DNA of 64,000 nucleotides from Cyanophora paradoxa (Eukaryota > Glaucocystophyceae > Cyanophorales > Cyanophoraceae): NCBI GenBank assembly GCA_004431415.1, contig QPMI01000208.1, forward strand, positions 62,001-126,000, given 5' to 3'. The notes under the pieces were generated by a model that had not been told where the DNA came from, did not search any database, and was given only the letters and a program-made list of their open reading frames with translations. Made by a program: the position numbers and the translations under genes. The stretch's first letter is position 1, and every line of letters begins with the position of its first letter. Positions 34,331 to 45,199 of the stretch are shown piece after piece.

Positions 34331-35960
34331 CTCCCGCCGCTGCTTTCCCGCCGCCGCCGCCGCCGTCCGCCTCGCCACCCCACGTGCACCCGCCCGCCTC
34401 GCCACCCCGCCCGCCTCGCCCGCCCGCCCGCCTCGCCTTTCTGGCCCCCCCCCCTCACCCCCCCCACCCCCAGTACCCTGCAATGTGTACAAGTACCCCC
34501 CTTGCACCCGCGGCCCGCACTTGGCGCACTTGCACAGGGCCAGGCGCAGTCTGCTTTGATCCAGACTCTAATTCGTAATTGTCAACTACATAGCTAAACC
34601 TGCCCGTTCCTGCTCGGAATTTAGAGGTCCTTCCCCTCCAACAGGGCCACTGCGACAGCAGTGTCCCTGTTCCGTTCATTATAAAAAGGGCCACTGACTT
34701 GCCGCGCGCGTCAGTTGGGTCCGGGGAAGGGCATTTAACCTCGGCGAATCCAAGATCTAGATGCAGAGGGCAGCTGCAGGGACTTAAACTAGCGCTTAAG
34801 CTTAAGAAGGCGCGCGCGCGGTGGCCGGGCGAGCCGCTGGGCCGGCTCCGGCCGAGGCTGGCCATGCCAGGCGAGCTCAGCGGCTGCAGCTGTCCTCGCG
34901 ATCGAGGCGAGCTGTCCTCTTAGAGGTAGGCCTCATGATCAGGGCCTAGCGAGCTAGCTATAGCTATGTAAGGCGCGGGCCGGGCCTTGGGACTCCGGGA
35001 AGGGGGAGGGAACCTTGTCTGGCCATGGACGTGCTCGAGCTCCTGCAGCTGCCAGGCTGCGCATGCCCCGCGGCCGTCGCGCGCGGAGGCGTGGCGGGTG
35101 CACGAGTGCGCATGTGCTGCGGGTGCACGTGCGTCACGGCGCGCGTGGCTATAGCTACATAGCTAGCTATAGGGGCTGGCCGGCGCCTCGGCCTCCGCGC
35201 GATCTGGGCGCGGGCGCGGGGACGCTGCTCAAGCTCACGTTCCGCTCAAAAAGCGGCGCAGCGGGCCAGCTCATGATCAGCGGCGCCGGCTGCAGCAGGC
35301 ATGCGCATCGCGCGCGCGCGGGGGCTCTGCGTCGCGCGGCGCGCGCGCCGCGCTGGCATCGGCTTGTTGCAAGTGGCATAGCCGGCCAAGTGCGGCCGGC
35401 TTGCGGCCGGCTTGTGCAATTGCGTCGGGGCGCGGTTGGCGCGGGTGAAGCGTGCGCGGCTGGCGCGGCTAGCCGCTGAGCCACAGCAAGCTGCCGCGCG
35501 CGCGAGAGGCGTAACCATTGTTGAGCCGAGCCGAGCTGCGGCGCCCGGGGGAGAAAGCGGCCGGGGGGTACTTTAAGAGGTTTCTCAGGGTAAGTTAACT
35601 GACTCTCCAATGTGATTGGCTAGCGCGCGCGGCGTCCTCCCACGCGACCGCGCTCGCGCCCGGCCTTGCGCTTGCAGTACGGAATGTCGAACATGATGCG
35701 CGCAACGACCTCGAACTGGTCTGGCCCGTATATCTGCTCCCTGTGCGTCGCTGGACCCATTTTTGTCCCGGGTGTTGGTGCCTGTTCCTGGATCACCCTT
35801 TGGTCGGACGGGACCGGGAGACATGGTTTCGGGGTCCCCTGGGGATGCGCTTTCAGGGTGTACCGCGCGGCCCCGGTTTTGCGGAGGTCGGGGAAATGGG
35901 ATTTGGGGTAGGGTTGGGCCCAAGGGACAGGGACAGGGGAAGTGTTTTACCCTTCCCCAA

Positions 35961-36727
35961 TAATTATAAGCACGCAAGATTTACAGAGTCGAGTCCGACC
36001 CGCGGGGGCACGTGAAAGCTACGTGCGAATTTCGCAACTTCTCCCGTCTAGCTCCTCGCCACCGAAAATGTCACCTGGCCATCGGCAGCCCTGTGGACCG
36101 CGCGCGCCTATATATCCCGCGAATACCGCAAGAAAGGGCTCTCCCGCGATGCATCGCACCCCCTGAATGCGAGGCTTGCACATGCTCAAATCACGAATTT
36201 TAGCTCCGAGCTCGCACCCCTCATGCATGAAGGTGCACGTGACGCCCCCACGTCGGCGTCTACAGCGCAATAAACCCAAATTAAACGTTACCGTAACGGC
36301 CTCTTTGTTCGCTCAGGCTGCGCTTTCGTGCTAGCTGTAGGCACAGATGGTGGACCGATTCCAGCCCGGCCCCTCTATGCATATGGATCATCGGATGCCG
36401 TCTGCATCAATATCTCAGAGTCTGATCATGGTCATGACTCTGATCATGAGGAACTTCGGAAGACGGCGAGAACGGCCCCAACAACGACAGCGCCGCACGC
36501 CTTGCAATTGCAAGGGGCAGATCTAGACATGACAGGCGACCCCCCAAAATCGTTAGCGGGACGCCTGAAACCCACGACCATGCCTTCATCCGGATCCTCG
36601 AGCTCTGCCCAACAACACGCGCCCGGCCCTCCGATCCGCGTCGAGACCCATGGCCAAACTGAGATATTTCAACATACTGCACGAAACCATATGCATGGCC
36701 ATCACGTCTCGACGTCTCAAAATATTA
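35961..36727 (+). repeat. Segment B, copy 1 of a tandem duplication
   Basis: 767 bp matching 37009-37769, with one visible difference: a 6-bp extra ATTGCA-type insertion in a TTGCAATTGCAA palindrome near 36,506. It contains a TATATA element near 36,110 and an open frame from 36328 of about 136 codons without a recognised domain; I do not call it a gene. Confidence 0.9.
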
Positions 36728-36765
36728 TAATATTTTGAGACGTCGAGACGTGATGGCCATGCATA
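36690..36765. repeat. Perfect 76-bp palindrome at the duplication junction
   Basis: Two 38-base arms meet between 36727 and 36728 with no spacer. The right arm is the reverse complement of the last 38 bases of segment B copy 1, and segment A copy 2 starts five bases later (36771). It marks the join between the tandem copies. Confidence 0.93.
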
Positions 36766-36770
36766 GCGCT

Positions 36771-37007
36771 AGCGGCTCCTCGCGGTCCTCCCGGCGAGGC
36801 CGCCGCGTACCCGTCCTGATCGGAGCTAGCCAGGCTGGCCCGGCGGACCAGGCCGCACGTACACGCAGACGGTAGGGTTGCCGCAAATCGCCCCCAATTA
36901 ATTCGGAAAATCGGATTTTCGATCGCCCACGCACACTGTTCAGAACGCTCTGTCCAGAACGCTCTCAGAGTCAGTTATGTACTTAGCAACTGGCAAAGCA
37001 ATTAATT
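36771..37007 (+). repeat. Segment A, copy 2 (truncated flippase 3' end)
   Basis: 237 bp copy of 32462-32698. It contains only the terminal codons of the P4-ATPase and its 3' flank, so it is not a functional gene fragment. It runs directly into segment B copy 2 through TAATTATAA, without the transposon. Confidence 0.92.
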
Positions 37008-37008
37008 A

Positions 37009-37769
37009 TAATTATAAGCACGCAAGATTTACAGAGTCGAGTCCGACCCGCGGGGGCACGTGAAAGCTACGTGCGAATTTCGCAACTTCTCCCGTCTAGC
37101 TCCTCGCCACCGAAAATGTCACCTGGCCATCGGCAGCCCTGTGGACCGCGCGCGCCTATATATCCCGCGAATACCGCAAGAAAGGGCTCTCCCGCGATGC
37201 ATCGCACCCCCTGAATGCGAGGCTTGCACATGCTCAAATCACGAATTTTAGCTCCGAGCTCGCACCCCTCATGCATGAAGGTGCACGTGACGCCCCCACG
37301 TCGGCGTCTACAGCGCAATAAACCCAAATTAAACGTTACCGTAACGGCCTCTTTGTTCGCTCAGGCTGCGCTTTCGTGCTAGCTGTAGGCACAGATGGTG
37401 GACCGATTCCAGCCCGGCCCCTCTATGCATATGGATCATCGGATGCCGTCTGCATCAATATCTCAGAGTCTGATCATGGTCATGACTCTGATCATGAGGA
37501 ACTTCGGAAGACGGCGAGAACGGCCCCAACAACGACAGCGCCGCACGCCTTGCAAGGGGCAGATCTAGACATGACAGGCGACCCCCCAAAATCGTTAGCG
37601 GGACGCCTGAAACCCACGACCATGCCTTCATCCGGATCCTCGAGCTCTGCCCAACAACACGCGCCCGGCCCTCCGATCCGCGTCGAGACCCATGGCCAAA
37701 CTGAGATATTTCAACATACTGCACGAAACCATATGCATGGCCATCACGTCTCGACGTCTCAAAATATTA
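37009..37769 (+). repeat. Segment B, copy 2
   Basis: 761 bp copy of 35961-36727. It continues into unique DNA at 37770, so this copy probably keeps the original right-hand neighbour of the locus. Confidence 0.9.
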
Positions 37770-38720
37770 ATCGCAGTCGACGCCGCAGCCACTGCAGCTG
37801 GCGACCCGGCTTACAAGCTGCCCCCGGCCCTGGCCTGCGCCAGGACGGACTGCTATATTGCGCGCTCCTGCGCCAACTGTTCAACGGTTCCCGGCCTTCG
37901 CACTGGCTGACGATGCGAACTGGGGCTGGTCAGAGCGACAACGCCACTGGGGCCAGCGGCCGGGACCCCTTCCCCGGCCCCCGCATAATCGCGCCGCCGC
38001 CCGCCGCGCCTCCGCCCGCGGCCGGGGCGCCGCGCCGCGCGCGCGCTCCGCTAGCGCTCTGCCGGCGAGCAGCGCGCGCCGCCCTAGGCCTCGAGCTCCC
38101 GTGTCCCCGCGCCTGGCCCCGCGCGGTACCCGGTCCTAGCTGGACATGTCGCCCTCCGCGATGTCGACGTCGACTCGCCGTACGCGTGTACATGCATTGC
38201 TTGGCTAACCGGGCGCGGCACGCGGGAGCGCGCAGCGGCCGGCTGCGCGACGCGAGGCCGGCGCCGTGCACGTGACGGGCGGGGCGATCGGGCAGCGGCC
38301 GCGGTCGGCGCGGCTCGCCAGGCGGCGCGGTCGGCGGTCGGCCGGGTGGAGGCGCCGCGGCGCGGCAGCTGCAGGCGGCGGCGCGGCTCGGCCTGCGGGA
38401 CGGGGGCGCGGCGCGCCGCGTCGCGGCGGCGCGGCTCGGCGCGCGCGCGGGCGGGGCGGGTCGGGGGCGTGGCGCGCGGCGGGGCGCAGCGGCTCGGCGG
38501 GCGGGCGGGGGCGCGGTGGGCAGCGGCGCAGCTCTCCGGGCACCGGCGCGCGGGGGGGGAGGCGCGGGCGGCGGCGCGCTGCGCGCAGGCCCAGGCCTAC
38601 GCCTAGCGAGCGAAGATCTAGATAGCCGCTGAGCATGCGCATTACTTAGTTGTTGTATTCTGTCAACGCCGGCGCCCCTACTTTAGACCCCACCTTGCAC
38701 CTCCTGAGACGAGCGGGGGC
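37770..38720. other. Unique spacer, no gene seen
   Basis: GC-rich DNA, very rich in GCGGCG/CGCGCG from 37,970 to 38,590. The open frames here are long only because stop codons are rare at this GC content. The last five bases (GGGGC) are the target duplication of the retroelement. Confidence 0.4.
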
Positions 38721-38976
38721 TGTCGGATGGGAAGAAGCCCACCCGGTACGCCCTGCGCGGTCTAGCGCAGGCGGTGGTGATAGCAGGAAGCACAAGTGGT
38801 CTATTCACAAGTGTACCCGTACAGCGACGGCGTACCCCTCAGATGGGGCCGCGCCCGGCGCTAAGTCACAACACAGAGAGCACTACAAGCTAGAAGCTTA
38901 CTAGCGCTAGACTAAGGCTAGAGGCTAACCATAGACTACCAGCTAGCCTAGTCCGAGGGCATCGCGGCATGCGACA
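38721..38976 (-). repeat. 3' LTR (in the element's sense direction)
   Basis: 256 bp, starts TGTCGGATGG and ends GCATGCGACA on the plus strand; identical by eye to 58978-59233. No clear TATA box. TGT..ACA ends with a 5-bp inverted tip. Confidence 0.95.
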
Positions 38977-38990
38977 ACTCCTCACTCTGC
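38977..38990 (-). other. Candidate polypurine tract
   Basis: Read on the minus strand the bases just before the 3' LTR are GCAGAGTGAGGAGT, mostly purine and directly abutting the LTR, where plus-strand DNA synthesis is normally primed. Confidence 0.6.
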
Positions 38991-39608
38991 ATACGATGCG
39001 TCCGCGCATCGGACCGCGCCAAGCTCGTCAGCACGCGCAGCGGGTCTCCCAAATCGCGGCGGCGACGGAGCAGGAGCTCCACTCGAGGAAGATAGGTCAT
39101 CACCAGCAACCAGCAGCACCAGGTCGACGAAGTCGGGGTAGATAATAAGGGTAGAGGTAGCAGGATCCGATACCGGAAATGCATGTACCTAGGCAACCCC
39201 TGGCAAAGCTTGAAAAGTGCTGAAAAGCATAGACTCGAAACCCGTGGGCTGGCCCAAAACTCGCTCCGTACGGCGAGCACCGCAGGAGAGGGGCACGGAT
39301 GGGAAGTTTCACCGCCTCGGAAGAAAACGCGAGGAGGTATCCGGGCCACCCATCAGGCCCAACGAAAGAGCGGGGCACGATAGAGTGAGCCGCCGACTAC
39401 ACGCCTTTCTGGGGCCGTGCACCAACGAAGCCCCACTCTACCACTCCTCTGAGCTCTAGGGCCCGCGCTCCAGAAAAGGGAACGAAAGTCTTCATGGAGC
39501 CAGCACGCCACCGACCCACGCTTGGCCCGACAAGACAGCGCAAGTGTGATCGGCCGACGTCTCCAAGAGAGGACAAGGCTGAGGCAAAGCTGGCAAAGAA
39601 ATCTGCCC
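38977..39608 (-). other. 3' untranslated region of the retroelement
   Basis: 632 bases between the integrase stop and the 3' LTR. Two minus-strand open frames cross it, but neither shows a domain or a start tied to the upstream genes, so I treat it as non-coding. Confidence 0.45.
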
Positions 39609-42369
39609 TCAAGCATCTTCCACCAAGACCACATCTTCGGAGTCGCCCGAGGCCATCTGCTCCAGATCCTCGGCGCCGACGTCAGGGACAGAGTTTGAGT
39701 CTTGATTTGGTTGAGAAGAACTTGCTGATCCATCCACGGGGTCCTCGGAGTTCACTTTACGCGGCCGGCCCAAGCGGGGACGAGCTTGCGACTCAGAGAG
39801 GCGCGGCCGGAAAGGAAGCATGCAGTCGATGTGGGCGACCGTCTCGCGGAGAGGTCGAACCCGCGTGTCGCTCATGGTCGAATAGGGTTTAGCCGATCCC
39901 TTCACGGTGTAGGTGTAACCGCCCGGGTTAACGCCAGTAACCGTGTAAGGTCCGACCCATGAATTGTACAACCCCTTGTCATGGTCGCCCATCCAGCACA
40001 ACACCTTGTCGCCGACCTGGAAGCGACGGCGATGCGGAGGATCACCCGTGCGAGCTACCATGCGATTCCGATAGAACCGCCGGTATTCGCGCGAGGCGGC
40101 ATCGACGCTGGCCGCTGCCCTTGTCATGGCGAGGAGGTAGTCGGCTGGGTGCGTATGGTCGGGATTCGCGAAGCGGACACCTGCACCGAAGCGCACTTCA
40201 CAAGGAAGGTGCACGTCAACGCCACGGTGTAAGACCATCGGTGAGAAACCGGTGGCGGAGTGCACGGTGGTCCGCAAAGCGAGGACGATGTCCGCGTTGT
40301 ACAAGGGCCAATCAGAAAGAGGCCGCTTGTGCTCGCGGCACATCGCGTAGGCGAGAGTTTTGTAAACACCGCCGAGGCGCTCGGCGCCGCCGTTGGTGGC
40401 GTGGTGATAAGCGGCAGCGTGCACAAAGCGCGTGCCCTTTTCTTTGAAGAACTCGTTCCACAGGCCCCCAACCAACTGAGAGCCGCGGTCCGTGAGAATG
40501 CGCGCAGGCACGCCCTCATGCATATAGAAATCGATCGCGGTGGCGAGCAAGGCCTCGCCCGAGACGCGGGCCAGTGGATAGATGTAGCAGAACTTGGTAT
40601 ACGCGTCGACGTACGCGATGATGTACCGCAATCCGTCTTCGTGCATATCCAAGTGGAAGATATCCACCTGCCACAGATCGCCTCGGCCCGAAGGCTGTAT
40701 CACTTGAATAGCGGTACGGCGGGGCTTTACTGCCTTCGCGAACTGGCAGTGGGGGCACGATCGCACGAAGCGAGCGATCGAGGCGTACATGCCTGGCCAC
40801 CAGAATCGTTGGGAAATCCGACGCGCGATCACGGGGGCGCCACGGTGGGCCCAGCCCTCATGATAGGCGTACAGAACTCGATCGATCCAGGCGTCCGGCA
40901 GCACTGGTAAGAATCGGCCGGCAGGCACCAGCGGGTTACGTTCGATGACGCCATCTTCGGCGAGGCTGAAGTCGGCGGCCAATCGCACGAAACGCTCCTG
41001 GGCCCGCAAGCAATGTGCGCAGGAAGGGGGGCAAGGGTCCGCCCCTCGCTTGTCGCCACGCGAGCACCGAGTCGGGTTCTCACCCTTCTCAAAGTAACCC
41101 AAGAGCTTCTTGCAGAAAGAGTCTTCCCTTTGGGCGGCAAGCAGGCGCTCCCGTCTCTCGAGCGGGAACATGCGACGCAGCGAGCCGGGGAGGGCGCCAT
41201 CGATCGCCGGCGAAGGCCCACAGGCCCAGGCGTCAAGGACCGTGTCCACGAAGACCGGCTTGCACGGCGGGCGTACTTCGCGACCTCTGGGGTCAAGCTC
41301 GATCCACCGTCGCGGAGCGAGAGTCTCTGCGGCGACTACCTCGGGGCCCGGAGCCTGAGGAGCTGGCGACGGCTCGCCCCCACGGCGGCGCAGCGGCTTC
41401 GGAGGATCGGGCATGGTAGGCTGCACTCGCATCTGGTTCCGCGCCGTCTCAGGGGAGAGCGAGCGGCGGCGAGAGGGCCCCGGGGGCGGCTCGCCCTCGA
41501 CGGACTCGGGCTCCCAATCCAAGTGGATTGGCACCGGCGCCTCGCTTTGATCAGCTGGGGCACGCCAGTGGCGGGTATTGTGCTCGTTTCGCGGCTGACG
41601 TCTCATGGCTGGACCGCGGGGAAGGACACCGGAGGGGTGCGCGGGACGAGGCTCGGCGAAGCCCCGGCGGTCCCATCGGCGCGGGCCTGTCTCGGCGCGC
41701 GGCGGCAGTTTGCCCAGGAGGGTCAACGGGAATCCGTCGGCGTCGCACTCAGCGTCCAGTTCAGCCTCAGGCGAGACTTCCGACTCTGAATCAGCCGCCG
41801 CGGCCTCGGCGTGTGCACTCTTGAGCAATGCCGGCGGCGCGCCGTCCTCATTGTCGGTGGGGGCGTCCGGCATGTCCACGTCGGAATCCGAGCCGGCCCC
41901 AGGGCCAGTAGTGGGGCGACGGTCTCGCTTCGCAGGCGGCGGGGACGGCGACTCGGGTGCACGAGGCGCGAAGCGCTCGGGTACGGCCCTCGCCCTCTTC
42001 CTTGACTCGTCGTCGCTGGCGGTAGCGGACGCCTTGGCCTCGGCATAGCCCGCAGAGGCGGCGAGCTTAGCAAGCTCGCGGGGCACTCGGCGGCGGCCGG
42101 CCGGCGCGGGTGCAGGCTCGGGGGGCCGCGACTCCTCCTCTGCATTAGAGGAGCGGCCCACTGGTTTCGCAGGTACGGCTGCTGGGCTCGACTCGTCGAC
42201 GGGCGGGCGGCCACGCCGGCGGCCCGAACGATCGAGGCCCGCAGGCACCGCGCCCTGGAAGCCGGCGGAGTCGGCGAGCTTCCGCAGGGCTCGCTCTGTC
42301 GGGCCCAACTGCACGCGGAAGATGCCGAGGGGAACGTCGGGGTCCTCGGGCTCGGCGCCCTCGGCATGC
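39609..42369 (-). CDS. Retroelement integrase with GPY/F-like module
   Basis: C-terminal part of Pol; cuts and joins element DNA into the host chromosome. After a long Pro/Arg-rich linker it has a histidine/cysteine zinc site (HEGWAHRGA...FVRSCPHCQFAK, about 40,730-40,870), then the catalytic triad: Asp in DLWQVDIFHLD, Asp in ARILTDRGSQL, and Glu in ATNGGAERLGG, with exactly 35 residues between the last two (D35E). The tail has FQVGDKVLCWMGD and NSWVGPYTVTG, a GPY/F-like module; no chromodomain is evident. The ORF is open from the 42,36x frame break to the stop at 39609. Upstream it would join RNase H through a -1 frame change. The triad is intact, so the integrase itself looks functional. 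Confidence 0.9.
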
Positions 42370-42745
42370 TGGGAACGCCAAAGCCCTCGGCTCCCTTGTA
42401 GGCCGCGGGCGTCGAGGAAGAGCCATCGGCGCCGCCGGGCTGCCAGACGGGGTGGTCCTTAGGGAGGCGCGAACACGCGTCAGGGCCGCCGTTCTGTTTG
42501 CCCGGGCGATAGACAATATCAAAATCGTAAGCCTGCAGGAGCAGGGACCAGCGGCCTAGCCGACCCGTCGTCGGATCGAGGCTTTTCAACCACTGGAGGG
42601 CGTGGTGGTCGGTTCGGACCAGGAACTGGGGCCCGCCTAGCAGATAGTGGCGCCAATACTTGATGGCCCACACGACGGCGAGACACTCGAGTTCCGTAGC
42701 CGAGTAGTTCATCTCAGCCGGCAGCAAAGTGCGGCTGATAAAGGC
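42360..42745 (-). CDS. Retroelement RNase H domain (main part)
   Basis: Degrades RNA in RNA-DNA hybrids during reverse transcription. Motifs: MNYSATELECLAVVWAIKYW (catalytic Glu in ELE), LVRTDHHALQWL (Asp), and the family-typical FDIVYRPGKQNGGPDACSR. The first catalytic Asp (LQTDASTYAIGAIL, near 42,805) is in the preceding frame, so the domain is split by a -1 frame break at about 42,740-42,750. A second -1 break follows at about 42,365, after the RNase H end. Confidence 0.85.
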
Positions 42746-43560
42746 AAGGGGCGCTCGACGCCGTCCTTGTCCGTCTGGCTCAGAATCGCGCCGATTGCGT
42801 ATGTACTGGCGTCCGTCTGGAGTATGAAGGGCTTCGAGAAATCCGGGAACCGCAATATGATATCGCGACCCAGCAGTTCTTTCAGCTCCTTAAAGGCACG
42901 GTCGGCGGCACCGCCCTCAGGCCAACTCCAGACGGCGTCCTTCAATAGAAGGCGCTGCATAGCGTAAACCACTTTGGAGAAGTTCTCAACAAAGCGGCGG
43001 TAGTAACCGGCGAGGCCCAGGAACGAGCGGAGCTCGTCCGCGTTCTTAGGCGTCTGCCAGTCCGAGATCACCTTGGTCTTCGCGGGGTCCTGCCGGATCC
43101 CCTCGGCGGAGATGCGGTGGCCTAGAAGGTCGATTTCTGGCACGCAGAAGCGGCACTTCGACGGCTTCAGGCGCAAGTTCGCCTTGGAGATCGCTTCGAA
43201 AAGCGCCTTCAAGTCCAAGAGGTGCTGATCGATCGACGGCGAGAACACCGTGATGTCATCGATGTAGGCCACGACACAGGTCGTCAGGAGAGGGCCCAAG
43301 ATCGCGGTGATCGCACGAGAGAAGGCCGCAGGGCCATTGGTCACCCCGAACGGGGTCACGCGCCACTGGAAGTGACCCCAGGGGACGACGAATGCAGTGT
43401 ACGCGCGCGAGCCGGGGTGGAGAGGGAGCTGCCAGAAGCCGGCGGTAGCATCCGCCGTCGAGAAGACCATCGAGCCGCGCAGGCGCTCGAGCTGGTCGTC
43501 GATGCGGGGCAGCGGGAATACGTCGCGCTCCGTGATCTGATTAAGCCTTCTCGTCTCCGA
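42740..43560 (-). CDS. Reverse transcriptase palm/thumb, N-terminally truncated
   Basis: Synthesises DNA from element RNA. The frame shows RRLNQITERDVFPLPRIDD, MVFSTADATAGFWQLPLH (first catalytic Asp region), TPFGVTNGPAAFSRAI and CVVAYIDDITVFSP (the xxDD active site), then GHRISAEGIRQDP and LRSFLGLAGYYRRFVENFSK, all Ty3-type. What is missing is the fingers part that normally precedes RRLN (about 80-90 residues including the KKDGS-like loop); instead the upstream frame ends abruptly at about 43,560-43,600. The active site is intact but the enzyme encoded by this copy is probably not functional. Confidence 0.85.
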
Positions 43561-44467
43561 GCCTTGCGGACTGTCATCACGTCATGTAACGAGCGGACGG
43601 CGCGTAGGATGTCGGCTTCCCCAGCCTCTGTGAGCTTGGGGAAGGTCCCGCGCAGCGTTGCGCCTGCGGGCACGGCCACGGCTTCGACCGCGTCGGCAAA
43701 TTCGGTTGCCGGCGGGCCCGAGATCGGTACTGTTGTCGGAGATGCGCTTCTCTGGGACGCGCCGTCGAGGTCAGAGGCGTCGTCGAAACTAATAAGGCTC
43801 ATAGCGTCCGTCTCTTGCCACGGCCGGTCATAGACATCGAACGGCATTGCGCCGAATGCGACAACGAGATCATCGGCGTCGTAGAGCGGCGCGCGGGTCG
43901 GGCCCGGAGGGCCAAGCACAGGTAGAGCAGCGGTGGCTGCCCGTGCTTCTTCAGCTGCAGTTACTACGGCGCGCAGCGAGGTGATGATCTTTTCGACATC
44001 TTTGGCAGGCTCGTAAGCCGCCCCAAGCATGCGCGCTTTTCTATTGAAGTGGCGAAGTCCCGTGCGGCGTTTAGCCGGCACAATTCGCATGCGGCGAATT
44101 AAAAGATCAGTCAGATCTTTGGGACTGGTGGGAATTTGCTCAGGCTCATACAAGAAATCACCAGGGGGCAAAGCCACTGCCTCGGCGACTGCTACTACTG
44201 AACCTAAGGGGAGGGTAACTGGCTGGCGTCTGGGGTTACACAGCCGCACGTGGAACATTTTGTTCCCCGGGTTGTTGTGCAGCTGGAAGGGGCAGAGTAC
44301 GCCCAAGGCTTGAGGCGACTCCGGCGAGGGCTCGACGTAGAGGTGCGGCAACTCACGCGTTGCCGGGCCCTGCCCATTGAGCGTACATGGGACGAGGGCC
44401 TCTCCGACGGGGAGCTTTACAGGTCCGAGCACGCGGACCAGGATCCCAAGCTGGTCCGGAGCCGAAA
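43560..44467 (-). CDS. Pol linker between protease and RT
   Basis: Open frame carrying the region after the protease: LGPVKLPVGEALVPCTLN, then a basic stretch RIVPAKRRTGLRHFNRKARM and an acidic/Ser-rich part. The last residues before the break (FPKLTEAGEADILRAVRSLH, then DVM) resemble the helix that usually lies just upstream of RT in Ty3-type Pol. It is in the -1 frame relative to the protease. Confidence 0.7.
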
Positions 44468-45199
44468 AGGGACGACAACCTCACGGTAGTGGCTGTCGCG
44501 GGCGCGGAGGCACCAGCCCGACAGCGTAGTATCGATCTGGCCGTGGATGGCCTGGATGGCATCCAGGCCGAGAAGAATGTCGGGCTCGGGGCCCATGACG
44601 CCGCGCGGGACGACGAAAACACGACGGCAGAAACGGAGAGTCCCGAGGATGAAAACTACGTCGGCGCGACGGCAACGGATTTTGTCGCGGTCCATGAAGC
44701 CACGAACTACGGTGTGGCCCTCGACGTAATTGACTTCGTCGGGCGGCAGGCGATCGAGGACTTCCTGCGGGACGACGGTGCCTTGGGCGCCCGTGTCGAT
44801 GACGATGCGGACAGGCCGCTCGGCGCCCGACCGTCCGTTGGGGAGTCGCATCGCGATGCAGCCTGGGATTTGCAGTGTTTTTGGCCGGAAGAACTCGAGC
44901 GTTTTGTCGCGAGGCCAGCCGGTGCGGGCCTTGCGGACGTAGTACTCGGGTTCCGGCGGGGCGGGCGGTCCCGCAAGGTCGGGGCTGCCCGCTTCAGAGC
45001 TCGGCGAGGACGGGCGCGAGTTGCGAGCGGCTGCGCGGCGCGCGATCCGCTGCTGCTCCGCCTGCTCCTCCGCGGGGGACGGGCGCGAGCGTTTACGCCG
45101 GCTCGGGCCGTGACGGTTTGCATAAATCAACTCGTCGGCGGGCGGGTCGTAGCCCGCGCGCGTGCCCAGCGGAGTGTCCTCTGCCGGCCGAGGGACGTT
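44417..45199 (-). CDS. Retroelement aspartic protease (retropepsin-like)
   Basis: Cleaves the element's polyproteins. The active-site motif is PVRIVIDTGAQGTVVPQEVL (about 44,770-44,830; DTG with hydrophobic flank), followed by RGVMGPEPDILLGLDAI, the second retropepsin signature (ILLG). The frame is open from 45199 with no ATG before NVPRPAEDTPLGTRAGYD, so expression must come from read-through, frameshifting or splicing. An acceptor-like GGCCGGCAG ends at 45181 on the minus strand. It overlaps the next Pol frame by a C CCT TTT heptamer. Confidence 0.88.
   Translation of the reverse strand, partial: NVPRPAEDTPLGTRAGYDPPADELIYANRHGPSRRKRSRPSPAEEQAEQQRIARRAAARNSRPSSPSSEAGSPDLAGPPAPPEPEYYVRKARTGWPRDKTLEFFRPKTLQIPGCIAMRLPNGRSGAERPVRIVIDTGAQGTVVPQEVLDRLPPDEVNYVEGHTVVRGFMDRDKIRCRRADVVFILGTLRFCRRVFVVPRGVMGPEPDILLGLDAIQAIHGQIDTTLSGWCLRARDSHYREVVVPFRLRTSLGSWSACSDL
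44465..44471 (-). promoter_or_regulatory. Candidate -1 ribosomal frameshift heptamer (C CCT TTT)
   Basis: In the protease frame the minus strand reads C CCT TTT, an X-XXY-YYZ slippery heptamer, exactly where the coding signal moves to the -1 frame (protease to Pol linker). The alternative is a missing base in the T or C run, as at the other frame breaks of this element. Confidence 0.4.

Larger units (their letters stand above)
32697..35960. mobile_element. DNA transposon, 3.26 kb, degenerate terminal inverted repeats, TAA target duplication
   Basis: Ends are TTGGGGAAGG at 32697 and its complement at 35960. Behind this 10-bp perfect tip the two ends stay recognisably complementary for about 190 bp, with many differences (for example CCGACCTCC, then ACATGTC, then TCCCGTC in both). 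It is flanked by TAA at 32694-32696 and 35961-35963. The duplicated locus at 36771-37769 lacks the element and reads TAATTATAA at the same point, a natural empty site with a possible 3-nt footprint. A 3-bp TWA target is known for PIF/Harbinger, but no transposase domain was recognised, so the superfamily is open and this copy is probably non-autonomous. The interior has a zinc-finger ORF and tandem repeats. Confidence 0.75.

Noticed and set aside
36328-36738. 136-codon ORF in the duplicated segment B
   Set aside because: Codon use is neutral, no domain, and the end differs between copies because it runs into the palindrome; not enough to call a gene.
39353-39733. Minus-strand ORF overlapping the integrase C-terminus
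   Set aside because: Different frame from integrase, Arg/Trp/Leu-rich, no motif; judged a chance frame in the 3' UTR.
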